Below, in pieces: positions 50,886-59,394 of a DNA stretch of 64,000 nucleotides. A program made the position numbers and the translations under genes. The notes under the pieces are model-generated. The model was not told where the DNA came from, did no database searches, and worked only from the letters and a program-made list of their open reading frames with translations. Each line of letters begins with the position of its first letter. Position 1 is the stretch's first letter. The DNA is from Bradyrhizobium algeriense (GTDB taxonomy: Bacteria; Pseudomonadota; Alphaproteobacteria; Rhizobiales; Xanthobacteraceae), in contig NZ_JAZHRV010000001.1 in assembly GCF_036924595.1 (NCBI RefSeq), forward strand, positions 5,456,001 to 5,520,000. Direction: 5' to 3'.

Positions 50886-52055
50886 TCACGCCGCCAGCGC
50901 CTTCATTTCCTTGTATAGATCGGATTTTCCCTCAAATCCGATGCCCGGCAGGTCCGGCATGGTGATGTAGCCGTTCTCGACGCGAACGCCGTCCGGGAAG
51001 CCGCCATAGGGCTGGAACAGGTCGGGATAGCTCTCATTGCCGCCAAGCCCGAGACCGGCCGCGATATTGAGCGACATCTGGTGGCCACCGTGGGGGATGC
51101 AGCGGCTCGGCGACCAGCCGTGGGTCTTCAAGACCGCCAGCGTGCGCTGGTATTCGCACAGGCCATAGGACAACGCACAATCGAATTGAAGCCAGTCGCG
51201 GTCCGGCCGCATGCCTCCATAGCGGATCAGGTTTTTTGCGTCCTGATGGCTGAAGAGATTCTCGCCGGTCGCCATCGGTCCGGGATAGAACTCAGCGAGC
51301 GCCGCCTGCAGCGCGAAGTCGAGGGGATCGCCGGCCTCCTCGTACCAGAACAGCGGATACTCCCGCAGCATTTTTGCATAAGCAATCGCCGTCTCGAGAT
51401 CGAAGCGGCCGTTGGCGTCGACGGCGAGTTGTGTCTGACTGCCGATCTCCTTCAAGACAGCTTCGATGCGCTCGCGATCTTCCGCGATCGGCGCGCCGCC
51501 GATCTTCATCTTCACGACGTTGTAGCCGCGGTCGAGATAGCCGCGCATTTCGCCGCGCAGCGCCGACAGGTCCTTGCCGGGATAATAGTAACCACCGGCG
51601 GCATACACGAACACACGCGGATCGGCCTTGAGGCCGTGACGCTCGGCGAGCAAACGAAACAGCGGCTTGCCGGCGATCTTCGCCACCGCATCCCACACCG
51701 CCATATCGATGGTGCCGACGGCGACCGAGCGCTCGCCGTGGCCGCCCGGCTTCTCGTTCGACATCATGGCGGCCCAGACCTTGTCCGGATCGAGATTGCC
51801 GCCATCGGCATCCAGCAGACTCTTGGGATCGGCCTCTTTCAGCCGCGGCGCAAAGCGTTCGCGGATCAGGCCGCCCTGCCCGTAGCGGCCGTTCGAGTTG
51901 AAGCCGTAGCCGACCACGCGCTTGCCGTCGCGCACGACGTCAGTGACGACGGCGACGAGGCTCGTCGTCATTTTAGTGAAGTCGATATAGGCGTTGCGGA
52001 TCGGCGAGGAGATCGGTTTTGTGATTTCGCAGACGTCGACGATACGGACGGACAT
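50886..52055 (-). CDS. tarD: D(-)-tartrate dehydratase (enolase superfamily)
   Basis: A 389-residue Mg-dependent dehydratase converting D-tartrate to oxaloacetate. From the ATG at 52055 the residues fall as Lys182-x-Lys184 (VVKMKIGG), Asp213 (AVDANGRF), Glu239 (WYEEAGD), Glu265 (ATGENLF) and His322 (IPHGGHQM). These match from memory the numbering of the characterised Bradyrhizobium enzyme, as do the length and the C-terminal LPGIGFEGKSDLYKEMKAL. The open frame runs 38 codons further upstream through a dispersed palindrome; those residues are not part of the protein. No tartrate transporter is adjacent. Confidence 0.95.
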   Translation of the reverse strand: MSVRIVDVCEITKPISSPIRNAYIDFTKMTTSLVAVVTDVVRDGKRVVGYGFNSNGRYGQGGLIRERFAPRLKEADPKSLLDADGGNLDPDKVWAAMMSNEKPGGHGERSVAVGTIDMAVWDAVAKIAGKPLFRLLAERHGLKADPRVFVYAAGGYYYPGKDLSALRGEMRGYLDRGYNVVKMKIGGAPIAEDRERIEAVLKEIGSQTQLAVDANGRFDLETAIAYAKMLREYPLFWYEEAGDPLDFALQAALAEFYPGPMATGENLFSHQDAKNLIRYGGMRPDRDWLQFDCALSYGLCEYQRTLAVLKTHGWSPSRCIPHGGHQMSLNIAAGLGLGGNESYPDLFQPYGGFPDGVRVENGYITMPDLPGIGFEGKSDLYKEMKALAA

Positions 52056-52090
52056 GGTGGATGGCTTTCGTGGTGACGCTGCTTCTACAC

Positions 52091-52174
52091 CGTCATTGCG
52101 AGCGAAGCGAAGCAATCCATAGCGCCGCAAGAGGAAGAATGGATTGCTTCGTCGCTTCGCTCCTCGCAATGACG
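52091..52174. repeat. Dispersed palindromic element, family 2 copy C
   Basis: Ends CGTCATTGCGAGCGAAGCG and CGCTCCTCGCAATGACG, inner arms GAAGCAATCCAT and ATGGATTGCTTCG. It is a clean 84-base copy without the insertion seen at 36910-37022, and lies between the DUF3297 gene stop and the tarD start. Confidence 0.9.
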
Positions 52175-52187
52175 ACGAGAGACCGGG

Positions 52188-52457
52188 TCAGGATCCCGCC
52201 TTATCGCGGAAATACGGCTCGACCGGGCCGTGCACCTTGATCGTCAGCGGGTTGCCATAGCGGTCCTTGGCATTACCGGCGGTGACGCGCACCCAGCCCT
52301 CGCTGATGCAGTATTCCTCGACATTGGTTTTCTCGACGCCCTTGAAACGAATGCCGACGTCGCGCGCGAGGATATCGGCGTTGTAATACGGGCTGTTCGG
52401 ATCGACCGAGAGACGGTCGGGGAATTCGTCGTTCATCGCTTTGTTGGTCTCGCTCAC
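52188..52457 (-). CDS. DUF3297-family small protein
   Basis: An 89-residue protein opening SETNKAMNDEFPDRLSVDP and containing NSPYYNADILARDVGIRFKG, the DUF3297 hallmark, and a basic C-terminal half (GWVRVTAGNAKDRYGNPLTI). Function unknown. The GTG at 52457 overlaps the glutathione peroxidase stop as GTGA; ATG 52436 is an alternative. The four-base overlap indicates translational coupling with the peroxidase, so a role in oxidative stress is a guess from context only. Confidence 0.88.
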   Translation of the reverse strand: MSETNKAMNDEFPDRLSVDPNSPYYNADILARDVGIRFKGVEKTNVEEYCISEGWVRVTAGNAKDRYGNPLTIKVHGPVEPYFRDKAGS

Positions 52458-52930
52458 AGCAGTGCCTCGATTTCTCTTCGTAGCCCCTCGGGGGTCACGG
52501 TCGGGGCATAGCGCCCGACCACCCTGCCCGACCGGTCGATCAGGAATTTGGTGAAATTCCATTTGATCGACGAACCGAGCAGCCCCGATTTCTCATTCTT
52601 CAGGTGGTTGAACAACGGATGCGCATGGCTGCCATTGACGTCGATCTTGGCGAACATCGGAAACGTCACGTCATATTTGCTCTCACAGAATTGCTCGATC
52701 TGCCTTGCGTCGCCCGGCTCCTGCCCGCCGAACTGGTTGCAGGGAAAGCCGAGCACCGCAAAGCCACGCGGCGCGAGTTCGCGTTGCAATTGCTCCAGGC
52801 CCCTGTACTGCGGCGTGAACCCGCAGGCGCTCGCGGTGTTGACGATCAGGAGCACCTGACCCTCAAACTGCTTCAGCGGCACCTGTTCGCCGGCGAGCGA
52901 CTGCGCCGTAAAATCATAAACGCCTGGCAT
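52454..52930 (-). CDS. Glutathione peroxidase (Cys type)
   Basis: A 158-residue thiol peroxidase reducing hydrogen peroxide and lipid or organic hydroperoxides with glutathione or thioredoxin. The peroxidatic residue is Cys in VNTASACGFTPQY, where animal enzymes have selenocysteine. The conserved Gln/Trp/Asn tetrad members are LGFPCNQFGGQEPG and IKWNFTKFLID. The extra Cys in FPCNQF and CESKYDV could serve as resolving residues. It precedes the DUF3297 gene with a four-base overlap and follows the amidase gene by 15 bases. Confidence 0.94.
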   Translation of the reverse strand: MPGVYDFTAQSLAGEQVPLKQFEGQVLLIVNTASACGFTPQYRGLEQLQRELAPRGFAVLGFPCNQFGGQEPGDARQIEQFCESKYDVTFPMFAKIDVNGSHAHPLFNHLKNEKSGLLGSSIKWNFTKFLIDRSGRVVGRYAPTVTPEGLRREIEALL

Positions 52931-52945
52931 CGTGTTCTTTCGAAA

Positions 52946-54337
52946 TTAGCCCGCCGGATCAATCGCCGCCGACGGCGTTCCGCCGGCTTCGATCGCCTCG
53001 CCGGCAGCAAGGCATAAATCCTCGCGGTAACGGCCGGAAACCAGTTGCACGCCAACGGGTACGCGTCCGACCAGCCCTGTCGAAACCGTTAGCCCGGGAA
53101 GCCCCATGAAGGGAACGGCGATCTGCGGCAATTGCGCATGCCAGACGCGCGCAAACGACGCCTCGTCCTTGCGGTCGAGCTGATCGGGGAACGGCAATTC
53201 GCCGGATACCGGCATCAGCAGTACGGCGTAGTTTTCGAAGAACGCCAGCCATTCGCGGGTCAGCGTCAGGCGCCGCGTCAGCGCCTTGGACAGGTCGAAC
53301 GGATGGACTTTTGCGCGGTTCCCGCGCAGGCAGGCCAGCGCGCCGGGGTCGCCTTCGCGCTCGGCCATCTCCAGCTGCGCCTCGTAGCCATCGCCGAGCC
53401 AGAGTTTTGTCTGCAGATCGGCAGCCTCGCGCAGCGGCGGCGTGTTGGCGATTTCCTCGACAATCCAACCGGCACGCTCGAGCCGCTTGCCCGCGTCCGC
53501 AACGGCGGCCTTCACTTCAGGCACGGGATCGAGGCCGTCGGGGTTGAGACACATCGCGACACGCTTGGGCATCGCCGGCCCTTCGAGCGGCGCCGGCACC
53601 CACCAGGGATCGCGATAATCCCGCGCCGACATCGCGGCCAGCGCGATCCTGATATCGCCGATAGTGCGCGCCAGCGGGCCCGAGACGGCGCTGATCTGCG
53701 GCCCGATAGGCCGTTCGGGCAGCGCCGCATTGAACGCCGCGATGCGGCCCATGGTCGGCCGCAGGCCATGCACGCCGCAGGCGTAAGCCGGATAGCGGAT
53801 CGATCCCGCGATGTCAGTGCCGTGTGCGATATGCCCGATGCCGGCCGCGACCGCCGCCCCCGCGCCGCCGGACGAGCCGCCCGGCGTGATGGACGGATCG
53901 CGCGGGTTCCTGGTGTCGCCATGAATGAGGTTGGTGGTGAACCAGCGATAGGAGAACGCCGGGCAATTGGTGCGCCCGAGAATGACGGCGCCGGATTTGC
54001 GCAGGTTGTCGATCACCGGGTTGTTGCTCTTGGCGATGGCGTCGCGCTGCAGCTTGAGCCCGTTGGTGGTAGCAAAGCCCTCCTGGTCGATATTGACCTT
54101 CACCGTGACGGGCACGCCGCCGAGCGGTCCGGCGTCTTCACCGCGCCCGATGGCGGCATCGATGGCGGAAGCCTGCGCCTGCACGTCCTTAGGCCTGTGG
54201 TCGACCACGGCGTTGATTTTGGGGTTGACTGCGTCCAGCCGCGCCAGCGCCGCGGTCGCCGCCTCCTTGGCCGAGACTTTCTTCGACCTGATCAGCGAAG
54301 CGATTTCCGCGGCCGACAAGCGCCATAGCTCCTGCAT
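52946..54337 (-). CDS. Amidase-signature-family amidohydrolase
   Basis: A 463-residue amidase-signature protein. The Ser-cisSer-Lys triad is Lys in GVPVTVKVNIDQEG, cis-Ser in TPGGSSGGAGAA and nucleophilic Ser in HGTDIAGSIRYPA. The motif otherwise follows the family, including GLRPTMGRI. Such enzymes hydrolyse carboxamides or participate in tRNA amidation; the absence of GatB/GatC genes nearby and its divergence from GatA argue for a catabolic amidase of unknown substrate. ATG 54337 has GGAG six bases upstream; ATG 54349 is the alternative. First gene of a run amidase - glutathione peroxidase - DUF3297. Confidence 0.92.
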   Translation of the reverse strand: MQELWRLSAAEIASLIRSKKVSAKEAATAALARLDAVNPKINAVVDHRPKDVQAQASAIDAAIGRGEDAGPLGGVPVTVKVNIDQEGFATTNGLKLQRDAIAKSNNPVIDNLRKSGAVILGRTNCPAFSYRWFTTNLIHGDTRNPRDPSITPGGSSGGAGAAVAAGIGHIAHGTDIAGSIRYPAYACGVHGLRPTMGRIAAFNAALPERPIGPQISAVSGPLARTIGDIRIALAAMSARDYRDPWWVPAPLEGPAMPKRVAMCLNPDGLDPVPEVKAAVADAGKRLERAGWIVEEIANTPPLREAADLQTKLWLGDGYEAQLEMAEREGDPGALACLRGNRAKVHPFDLSKALTRRLTLTREWLAFFENYAVLLMPVSGELPFPDQLDRKDEASFARVWHAQLPQIAVPFMGLPGLTVSTGLVGRVPVGVQLVSGRYREDLCLAAGEAIEAGGTPSAAIDPAG

Positions 54338-54365
54338 GCAAAACTCCATATCGATTGGAGCCCTT

Positions 54366-54420
54366 TTAGAGCGTTTTCCAGCGAAGTGGAAACCGGTTCG
54401 CGCCAAGAAAACGCGTCAAA
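54366..54420. repeat. Dispersed intergenic element, family 3 copy B
   Basis: AGAGCGTTTTCCAGCGAAGTGG, ACCGGTTCGCG and GAAAACGCGTCAAA in sequence (read in parts). This is the reverse orientation of the second module of the element at 6086-6186. Confidence 0.78.
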
Positions 54421-54473
54421 CCAAAAATCCAGCGCCGGGCGCAGGGCAATGCCAGCGGGCCCGCCGCCCAGAT

Positions 54474-55040
54474 TTAGCGCATACGGGCGATGTAATGGGC
54501 GAGATCGGCGATCTGCTCTGCTGCGATCGGGGCCATCACGTCCGCCATGCTGGCATCATAGCCGTGGCGGCTGTTGTCCTTGTACTCGGCAAGGGTCTTG
54601 GCGAGATAATCCTCGCGCTGGTTGGCGATGCGCGGGACGTTTTCCTTGCCCGACAAATCGGGGTTGTGGCAGGTGTCGCAGCGGTGCTGCTGCACCAGCG
54701 CCTGCCCGCGCTGCATCCGCGCTGGATCGCCATTTTCCGCTGGCGGCGCGGGCTTCGGTATCTTGGCGATGAAGTCGGAGAACAGGCGAAGGTCGTCGTC
54801 GGTCAGCGGCTTCGCCATCTCGTTCATCAGCTCGAAGACGCGCAGCTTTTCGCGGAACATGAAGAGCTGGATCAGTGTGTAAGGCGCTTGCTGACCGCCG
54901 AGCGAAGGGGTGTTCTCGGTTTCCGATTGGCCTTTCTCGCCGTGGCAGGCGAGACACGGCGCGATGCGTTGTTCGATGGTTTCGGCTGATGCGCATGTTG
55001 AAATCAACGCAAACGCCAGTGCCGTTATTGTTTTACGCAT
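54474..55040 (-). CDS. Diheme class I cytochrome c (c4/c553-like)
   Basis: A 188-residue exported protein: signal peptide [20 protein letters not shown] and two heme-binding motifs, CLACH (about residue 32) and CDTCH (about residue 120). Each half is a class I domain with candidate distal Met ligands (the first near FMFREKL / ELMNEMA, the second in ASMADVMAP). Likely periplasmic electron carrier. It lies 79 bases downstream of the soluble quinoprotein dehydrogenase gene on the same strand, with a family 1 palindrome between, suggesting that it accepts electrons from it. Confidence 0.92.
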   Translation of the reverse strand: MRKTITALAFALISTCASAETIEQRIAPCLACHGEKGQSETENTPSLGGQQAPYTLIQLFMFREKLRVFELMNEMAKPLTDDDLRLFSDFIAKIPKPAPPAENGDPARMQRGQALVQQHRCDTCHNPDLSGKENVPRIANQREDYLAKTLAEYKDNSRHGYDASMADVMAPIAAEQIADLAHYIARMR

Positions 55041-55059
55041 CAGCCATTCCCGGTACGTC

Positions 55060-55099
55060 GTCATTCCGGGGCGATGCGAAGCATCGAACCCGGAATGAC
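55060..55099. repeat. Dispersed palindromic element, family 1 copy D (short)
   Basis: GTCATTCCGGGGCGATGCG directly followed by the complementary AAGCATCGAACCCGGAATGAC, i.e. the terminal inverted repeats with almost no interior. It lies between the quinoprotein dehydrogenase stop and the cytochrome c start. Confidence 0.85.
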
Positions 55100-55119
55100 T
55101 GCTATTCGCAAAGGGCGAT

Positions 55120-56400
55120 CTACTTCTCCGCCACCTTCTGCTTGCCATAGGTGATGCGATAGACCGCGCCGTTCCAGTCGTCGGAGACCAGCAGCGAGCC
55201 GTCCTTCATCGGCAGAACGTCGACCGGGCGGCCGATATACTTGTTGTCTTCCAGGAAGCCGGTGAGGAACGGCTCCATCGACTTCATCGAGCCGTCCTTG
55301 TTCAGTTTGACGATCACGACGTCACCGCCGACTTTCTTGGTGCGGTTCCATGAACCGTGGCGCGCGATGATGGCCACGTTCTTGTAGGCTTTCGGGAACA
55401 TATTGCCGGTGTAGAAGCGCATGCCGAGCGCGGCCGAATGCGGGCCCAGCAGGCCGACCGGCGCGGTGAACTCGCTGCAGGATTTACCCCAGCCGAATTC
55501 CGGATCGACGATGTTGCCCTGCAGGCAGTAGGGCGCGCCGAAATGTTCGCCGACCTTGGTGATACGGTTGAGCTCGTCCTCGGGCACGTCTTCCGACATC
55601 CAGTCGCGGCCGTTGTCGGTGAAGTAGAGCTGCTTGGTCGCTGGATGCCAGTCGAAGCCGACGGTCTGGCGAACGCCCCTGGCGATCACTTCCGCATCTG
55701 AGCCGTCCAGGTTCATCCGGCGGATCTGACCGTGGTCGTCGCTATGCAGCAAATTGTTGCCGGGCTGGCCGACCGGAACGTAGAGTTTGTTGTCGGGACC
55801 GATGCCGATGAACTTCCAGCCATGGGCCTCGTCCTTTGGCAGCTTGTCATAGATCAGAGTCGGCTTCGGCGGGTTGTCGATGACGTCTTCAACCTTGTCG
55901 ATCTTTGAGACCTTCGACAGCTCCGCGATGTAGAGCGTGCCATCCTTGAAGGCGAGACCGTTCGGACGGTAGAGGCCGGAGGCCAGCACCTTGACCTCGC
56001 GCTTGCCGTCCTTGTTGACGATGGCATAGACCTTGTCGACCAGGCGGCTGCCGACAAACACCGTGCCCTTGTCGCCCACGGCGAGCGAGCGCGCATTCGC
56101 CATGCCCGCGGCATAGACCTCGATGTTGAAGCCGGCCGGCACTTTCAGCTTCGCCGTCGGCAGCTTGTCCGGCGCCGCGGGTATCGGCGGCGGCGCATTC
56201 GGCGCGAGCTTGGCGGCGGCTTCGTTGCCCGCGGGACGTCCGATCAGGGGAGATCCCGGCGGAAGCTCGGGTGCGGCCGCAGGCGGTGCGCCGGCGGCCG
56301 GCGGAGCGGCGGGCTGCTGCGCAGCGGCGCCTAGCGTGAATGCACTAAGGAAGGCACCGGCCAGCAACAGGCTGCGCGGCGCCGACGAATGGCGTATCAT
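55120..56400 (-). CDS. Secreted PQQ-type sugar dehydrogenase (sorbosone/glucose dehydrogenase propeller family)
   Basis: A 426-residue exported protein: signal peptide [17 protein letters not shown], about 45 residues of Ala/Pro linker, and then a soluble GSDH-type six-bladed propeller. Recognisable are [46 protein letters not shown] and the closing [26 protein letters not shown]. The family (L-sorbosone and soluble glucose dehydrogenases) uses PQQ bound between conserved Arg/His residues; whether this member binds PQQ is not provable here, but a complete PQQ operon starts 744 bases beyond its start codon on the other strand. The cytochrome c gene follows it. Confidence 0.9.
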   Translation of the reverse strand: MIRHSSAPRSLLLAGAFLSAFTLGAAAQQPAAPPAAGAPPAAAPELPPGSPLIGRPAGNEAAAKLAPNAPPPIPAAPDKLPTAKLKVPAGFNIEVYAAGMANARSLAVGDKGTVFVGSRLVDKVYAIVNKDGKREVKVLASGLYRPNGLAFKDGTLYIAELSKVSKIDKVEDVIDNPPKPTLIYDKLPKDEAHGWKFIGIGPDNKLYVPVGQPGNNLLHSDDHGQIRRMNLDGSDAEVIARGVRQTVGFDWHPATKQLYFTDNGRDWMSEDVPEDELNRITKVGEHFGAPYCLQGNIVDPEFGWGKSCSEFTAPVGLLGPHSAALGMRFYTGNMFPKAYKNVAIIARHGSWNRTKKVGGDVVIVKLNKDGSMKSMEPFLTGFLEDNKYIGRPVDVLPMKDGSLLVSDDWNGAVYRITYGKQKVAEK

Positions 56401-56577
56401 GGGCGTTCTCCCTTGGTGGAAGCCTGTTCTCTACACGCAGCACACAAGGGTGCTGACGCCGGTGGCTTTCCGAACGGCAATCTCCGATATTTTTCCGTCG
56501 TTGCGCAACCGGAAACATGCCTCACGGAAACGGCGGCGGCCGAGTGGTCGGCCGACGCAGACCGGCTTCATCGCGCG

Positions 56578-56835
56578 TCAATGCTTCGTAACCGAGGCGC
56601 CGGGGGCGTCGAGGATCGCTTCGGCGAACGGAAACTCCAGCACGAGCTCGCCGTCGTCGTCGGTCACCTCGATGATCGCGCTCAACAGCGCGCCATCGGC
56701 GCCGTCAGTCTTGAGCAGCTCCCGGATCATCGCACGCGCCATTTCCCAGGCGCGATCGGGATCGACAAGTACTTCGCCGTCGGGATCGGGGATCAGCTCG
56801 TCGCCGATACGGGTGTTGAAATAATATCGCGGCAT
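56578..56835 (-). CDS. DUF6894-family small protein
   Basis: An 85-residue acidic protein opening MPRYYFNTRIGDELIPDPDG, the signature of DUF6894, with AWEMARAMIRELL and the C-terminal DDDGELVLEFPFAEAI. The family is abundant in rhizobia and of unknown function. Isolated gene between the quinoprotein dehydrogenase and pqqA. Confidence 0.9.
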   Translation of the reverse strand: MPRYYFNTRIGDELIPDPDGEVLVDPDRAWEMARAMIRELLKTDGADGALLSAIIEVTDDDGELVLEFPFAEAILDAPGASVTKH

Positions 56836-57143
56836 CGGCTGAAACCTGGCTCCGTTTGAGGCCCCGCAACCGGAGGCCGCTACTATCTCACAAGGTCTTT
56901 ATCCGGAGCCGGCTGCGCCCCGTCACACCCAGAATTGCCATTCGTGGCGGTGCAAACAACCGCGAAAGGCTTGATCCCACGCCGTTTTGACCGAGAACCT
57001 CCACACAACCCCGTGAAATCCCCTTTGCGGCGCAGCATAAACAAATGGGGTTCCAGGCAAAAGATTTAACTGGCGAACTTTTTGATCCGCAGTACCTTAA
57101 TCCGCAAGGGCGGAGTTCGTCCGGTAACAAAAGGGAGGCGCCA
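56836..57143 (+). other. Upstream region of the pqq operon
   Basis: 308 bases without a protein-like frame. It must hold the promoter of pqqA; I could not identify convincing -35/-10 boxes or a regulator site. The last bases are the strong ribosome-binding site AAGGGAGG, about 8 bases before the pqqA ATG. Confidence 0.55.
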
Positions 57144-57224
57144 ATGGCCTGGAAAGCACCAAAAATCGTCGAAGTATCGGTCGGCATGGAAATCAACATG
57201 TATATGTGCGCCACCCGCAAGTAA
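57144..57224 (+). CDS. pqqA: PQQ precursor peptide PqqA (26 aa)
   Basis: A 26-residue ribosomal peptide, MAWKAPKIVEVSVGMEINMY then MCATRK. Glu16 and Tyr20 form the E-x-x-x-Y motif whose two side chains are cross-linked by PqqE (with PqqD) and turned into pyrroloquinoline quinone. Strong ribosome-binding site AGGGAGG upstream. The gene precedes pqqB by 146 bases; a larger gap than between the other pqq genes, as expected when the precursor is made in excess. A CTGGA/TCCAG mini-hairpin lies just before pqqB. Confidence 0.96.
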   Translation: MAWKAPKIVEVSVGMEINMYMCATRK

Positions 57225-57370
57225 GCGGCAGCGCATTTCACATCTTACGCAGGTGGACCTCCGGGCCCGACACGTTCCGATAGCGGGACTGTGTCCGACG
57301 CCGGTGTCCACTTTGCGGCGTTTGTAATTCAGCTTGTTTCTTCAAGTCTGGAATCTCCAGGAGACGGATC

Positions 57371-58300
57371 ATGCTTCGCGTCGTCGTCCTGGGCGCCGCC
57401 GCAGGCGGCGGGATTCCGCAGTGGAACTGCGGATGTCCGGTGTGCCTGATAGCACGAAGCGAAAATCCCGAACTGCGTAGTACCCAAGCCTCGATCGCGG
57501 TCAGCGCCGATGGTGCGCACTGGTATCTCATCAACGCTTCGCCCGACCTGCGCCAGCAGGTGATTGCGACGCCGCAGCTTCACCCCAAGGCAGGTCAGCT
57601 CAGGCACAGCCCGATCGCAGGCGTGATCCTGACCAATGGCGAGGTCGATGCGGTCGCAGGGCTGCTGTCGATGCGGGAGGGTTCGCCGTTCACGCTCTAT
57701 GCGCATGAGCGGGTCCTTGCGATTTTGCGATCCAACAGCATCTTTAACGTACTGGGCGACAACAACGTGAAGCGGCGGCCAATCGAGGTCGACAAGGCGT
57801 TCGAGCCAGCCCTGCCCGATGGCTCCCCATCCGGCATGGAAATCCTTCCCTTCGCGGTTCCCGGCAAGGGCGCGTGGTATCTCGAAGGCAAGGCGCATCC
57901 GGCCGGCGGCGACGGCGCGGGCGATACGCTGGGCTTGCGGATTCTGGACAAGGCAAGCGGCAAGTACTTCTATTTCCTGGCCGCCTGCGCTGACGTGACC
58001 GACGATCTCAAATCGCGCCTGGCGGGCGCCGCGCTGGTGTTCTTCGATGGCACCGTGTGGCGCGACGATGAATTGATCGTCCAGGGGCTGGGCACTAAAA
58101 CGGGACAAGGGATGGGCCATATTTCAATGTCGGGCACACATGGCGCGATCGAGAGCCTTGCCGGCCTCGATGTCGGCCGCAAAATGTTCCTGCATATCAA
58201 CAACTCCAACCCCGCGTTGCTCACCGGCTCGGACGAGCGAAAGGAATTGGAACAGGCAGGCTGGCAGATTCCAGCTGACGGAACGGAGATCACGCTGTGA
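57371..58300 (+). CDS. pqqB: PQQ biosynthesis protein PqqB
   Basis: A 309-residue metallo-beta-lactamase-fold protein, believed to hydroxylate the cross-linked Tyr-Glu intermediate. It opens VVVLGAAAGGGIPQWNCGCPVC, the PqqB hallmark with the zinc-structural Cys residues, followed by IAGVILTNGEVDAVAGLLSMR, in which Asn/Asp occupy part of the HxHxDH site. Later DGTVWRDDELI and GHISMSGTHGAI provide remaining ligands. The ribosome-binding site AGGAGA lies before the ATG. Its stop codon overlaps the GTG start of pqqC (GTGA). Confidence 0.96.
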   Translation: MLRVVVLGAAAGGGIPQWNCGCPVCLIARSENPELRSTQASIAVSADGAHWYLINASPDLRQQVIATPQLHPKAGQLRHSPIAGVILTNGEVDAVAGLLSMREGSPFTLYAHERVLAILRSNSIFNVLGDNNVKRRPIEVDKAFEPALPDGSPSGMEILPFAVPGKGAWYLEGKAHPAGGDGAGDTLGLRILDKASGKYFYFLAACADVTDDLKSRLAGAALVFFDGTVWRDDELIVQGLGTKTGQGMGHISMSGTHGAIESLAGLDVGRKMFLHINNSNPALLTGSDERKELEQAGWQIPADGTEITL

Positions 58301-59076
58301 ATGTCATGGCCAAGGCGGAAATGACCGCCCTGTCGATCGGCAAGGGCATCACGCTCAACAGCGCCGATGAACTCGAAGCGATGCTCCGCCACATCGGCGC
58401 GACGCGCTATCACAATCTGCATCCGTTCCACCGGTTGCTGCATGGCGGCAAGCTCAACAAGGGGCAGGTGCAGGCCTGGGCGCTGAACCGCTATTTTTAC
58501 CAGAGCACGATCCCGCTCAAGGACGCGATGGTGATCTCCCGGTTCCGCGACCGCGCGACCCGGATCGAATGGCGGCACAGGATCGAGGATCACGACGGCG
58601 ATATCGGCTCCGAAGGCGGTATCGAGCGCTGGCTGAAGCTGACCGAGGGGCTCGGGCTCGACAGCGCCTATGTGGAATCGACCGAAGGCATCCTGCCCGC
58701 GACACGATTTGCGGTGGAGGCCTATGTGCATTTCTGCCGTGACAAGACGCCGCTGGAAGCGATCGCCTCCTCGCTCACGGAACTGTTCGCGCCGAACCTG
58801 CATGAGGAACGCATCTCCGGGATGCTGCAGCACTATGATTTCGTCAACCCTGACATCATGAGCTATTTCAGCCGGCGCCTGACGCAGGCCCCGCGCGACG
58901 CGGGTTTTGCGCTGGAATACGTCAAGGCCAATGCGAAGACGCACGCCGAGCGCGAGGCGGTCTGCAATGCGCTGATCTTCAAGACCAATGTGCTATGGGT
59001 TCAGCTCGACGCGCTGTATCATGCCTATGTCGAGGGCCACATACCGCCCGGGGCGTTCGTGCCCAGAGGAGACTAG
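58297..59076 (+). CDS. pqqC: Pyrroloquinoline-quinone synthase PqqC
   Basis: A 259-residue cofactor-free oxidase that carries out the final ring closure and eight-electron oxidation to PQQ. Family stretches are RYHNLHPFHRLLHGGKLNKGQ, QAWALNRYFYQSTIPLKDA, RIEDHDGDIGSEGGIERWL and LQHYDFVNPDIMSYFSRRL, with the active-site His/Tyr/Arg residues in them. The GTG at 58297 overlaps the pqqB stop; an ATG three codons later (58306) is the alternative. Six bases separate it from pqqD. Confidence 0.96.
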   Translation: MNVMAKAEMTALSIGKGITLNSADELEAMLRHIGATRYHNLHPFHRLLHGGKLNKGQVQAWALNRYFYQSTIPLKDAMVISRFRDRATRIEWRHRIEDHDGDIGSEGGIERWLKLTEGLGLDSAYVESTEGILPATRFAVEAYVHFCRDKTPLEAIASSLTELFAPNLHEERISGMLQHYDFVNPDIMSYFSRRLTQAPRDAGFALEYVKANAKTHAEREAVCNALIFKTNVLWVQLDALYHAYVEGHIPPGAFVPRGD

Positions 59077-59082
59077 CGATCG

Positions 59083-59394
59083 ATGGCTGCGAGCCGCAAC
59101 ATCAGTGTCAGCGAGGGGAGCCGGCCGAAATTGCCGCGACATGCCCGGCTGAAATTCGATGAGACGCGGCAGGTCTGGGTGATCCTGGCGCCGGAACGCG
59201 TGCTGGCGCCGGATGAGATCGCGGTGGAAGTGCTGCAGCTCTGCGACGGCGTGCGCAGCGTCGGCGAGATGGCCGACCAGCTCGCCGCCAAATATGCCGC
59301 GCCGCGCGAGGCGATCTTAGTCGACGTCATCGGGATGCTGCAGGACCTCGCCGACAAGGGCTTTCTGACCGAAGCGCGTGAGAAGACGTCATGA
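59083..59394 (+). CDS. pqqD: PqqD, PqqA chaperone
   Basis: A 103-residue RiPP recognition element protein that binds PqqA and delivers it to PqqE. The winged-helix family pattern is present: PKLPRHARLKFDETRQVWVIL, APERVLAPDEIAVEVLQLCDG and MLQDLADKGFL at the end. The ATGs overlap with pqqE by four bases (ATGA), consistent with the PqqD-PqqE complex being made together. Confidence 0.95.
   Translation: MAASRNISVSEGSRPKLPRHARLKFDETRQVWVILAPERVLAPDEIAVEVLQLCDGVRSVGEMADQLAAKYAAPREAILVDVIGMLQDLADKGFLTEAREKTS

Noticed and set aside
29811..52174. The CGTCATTGCGAG elements considered as a CRISPR array or tRNA remnants
   Set aside because: Only three copies, thousands of bases apart, each an intact palindrome; no spacer-repeat regularity and no cloverleaf.
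52454..52930. Selenocysteine in the glutathione peroxidase
   Set aside because: The peroxidatic codon is an ordinary Cys codon (in NTASACGFT); no in-frame TGA is present.
57329..58120. Minus-strand frame of 263 codons opposite pqqB
   Set aside because: Antisense shadow of pqqB, which shows the full family signature.
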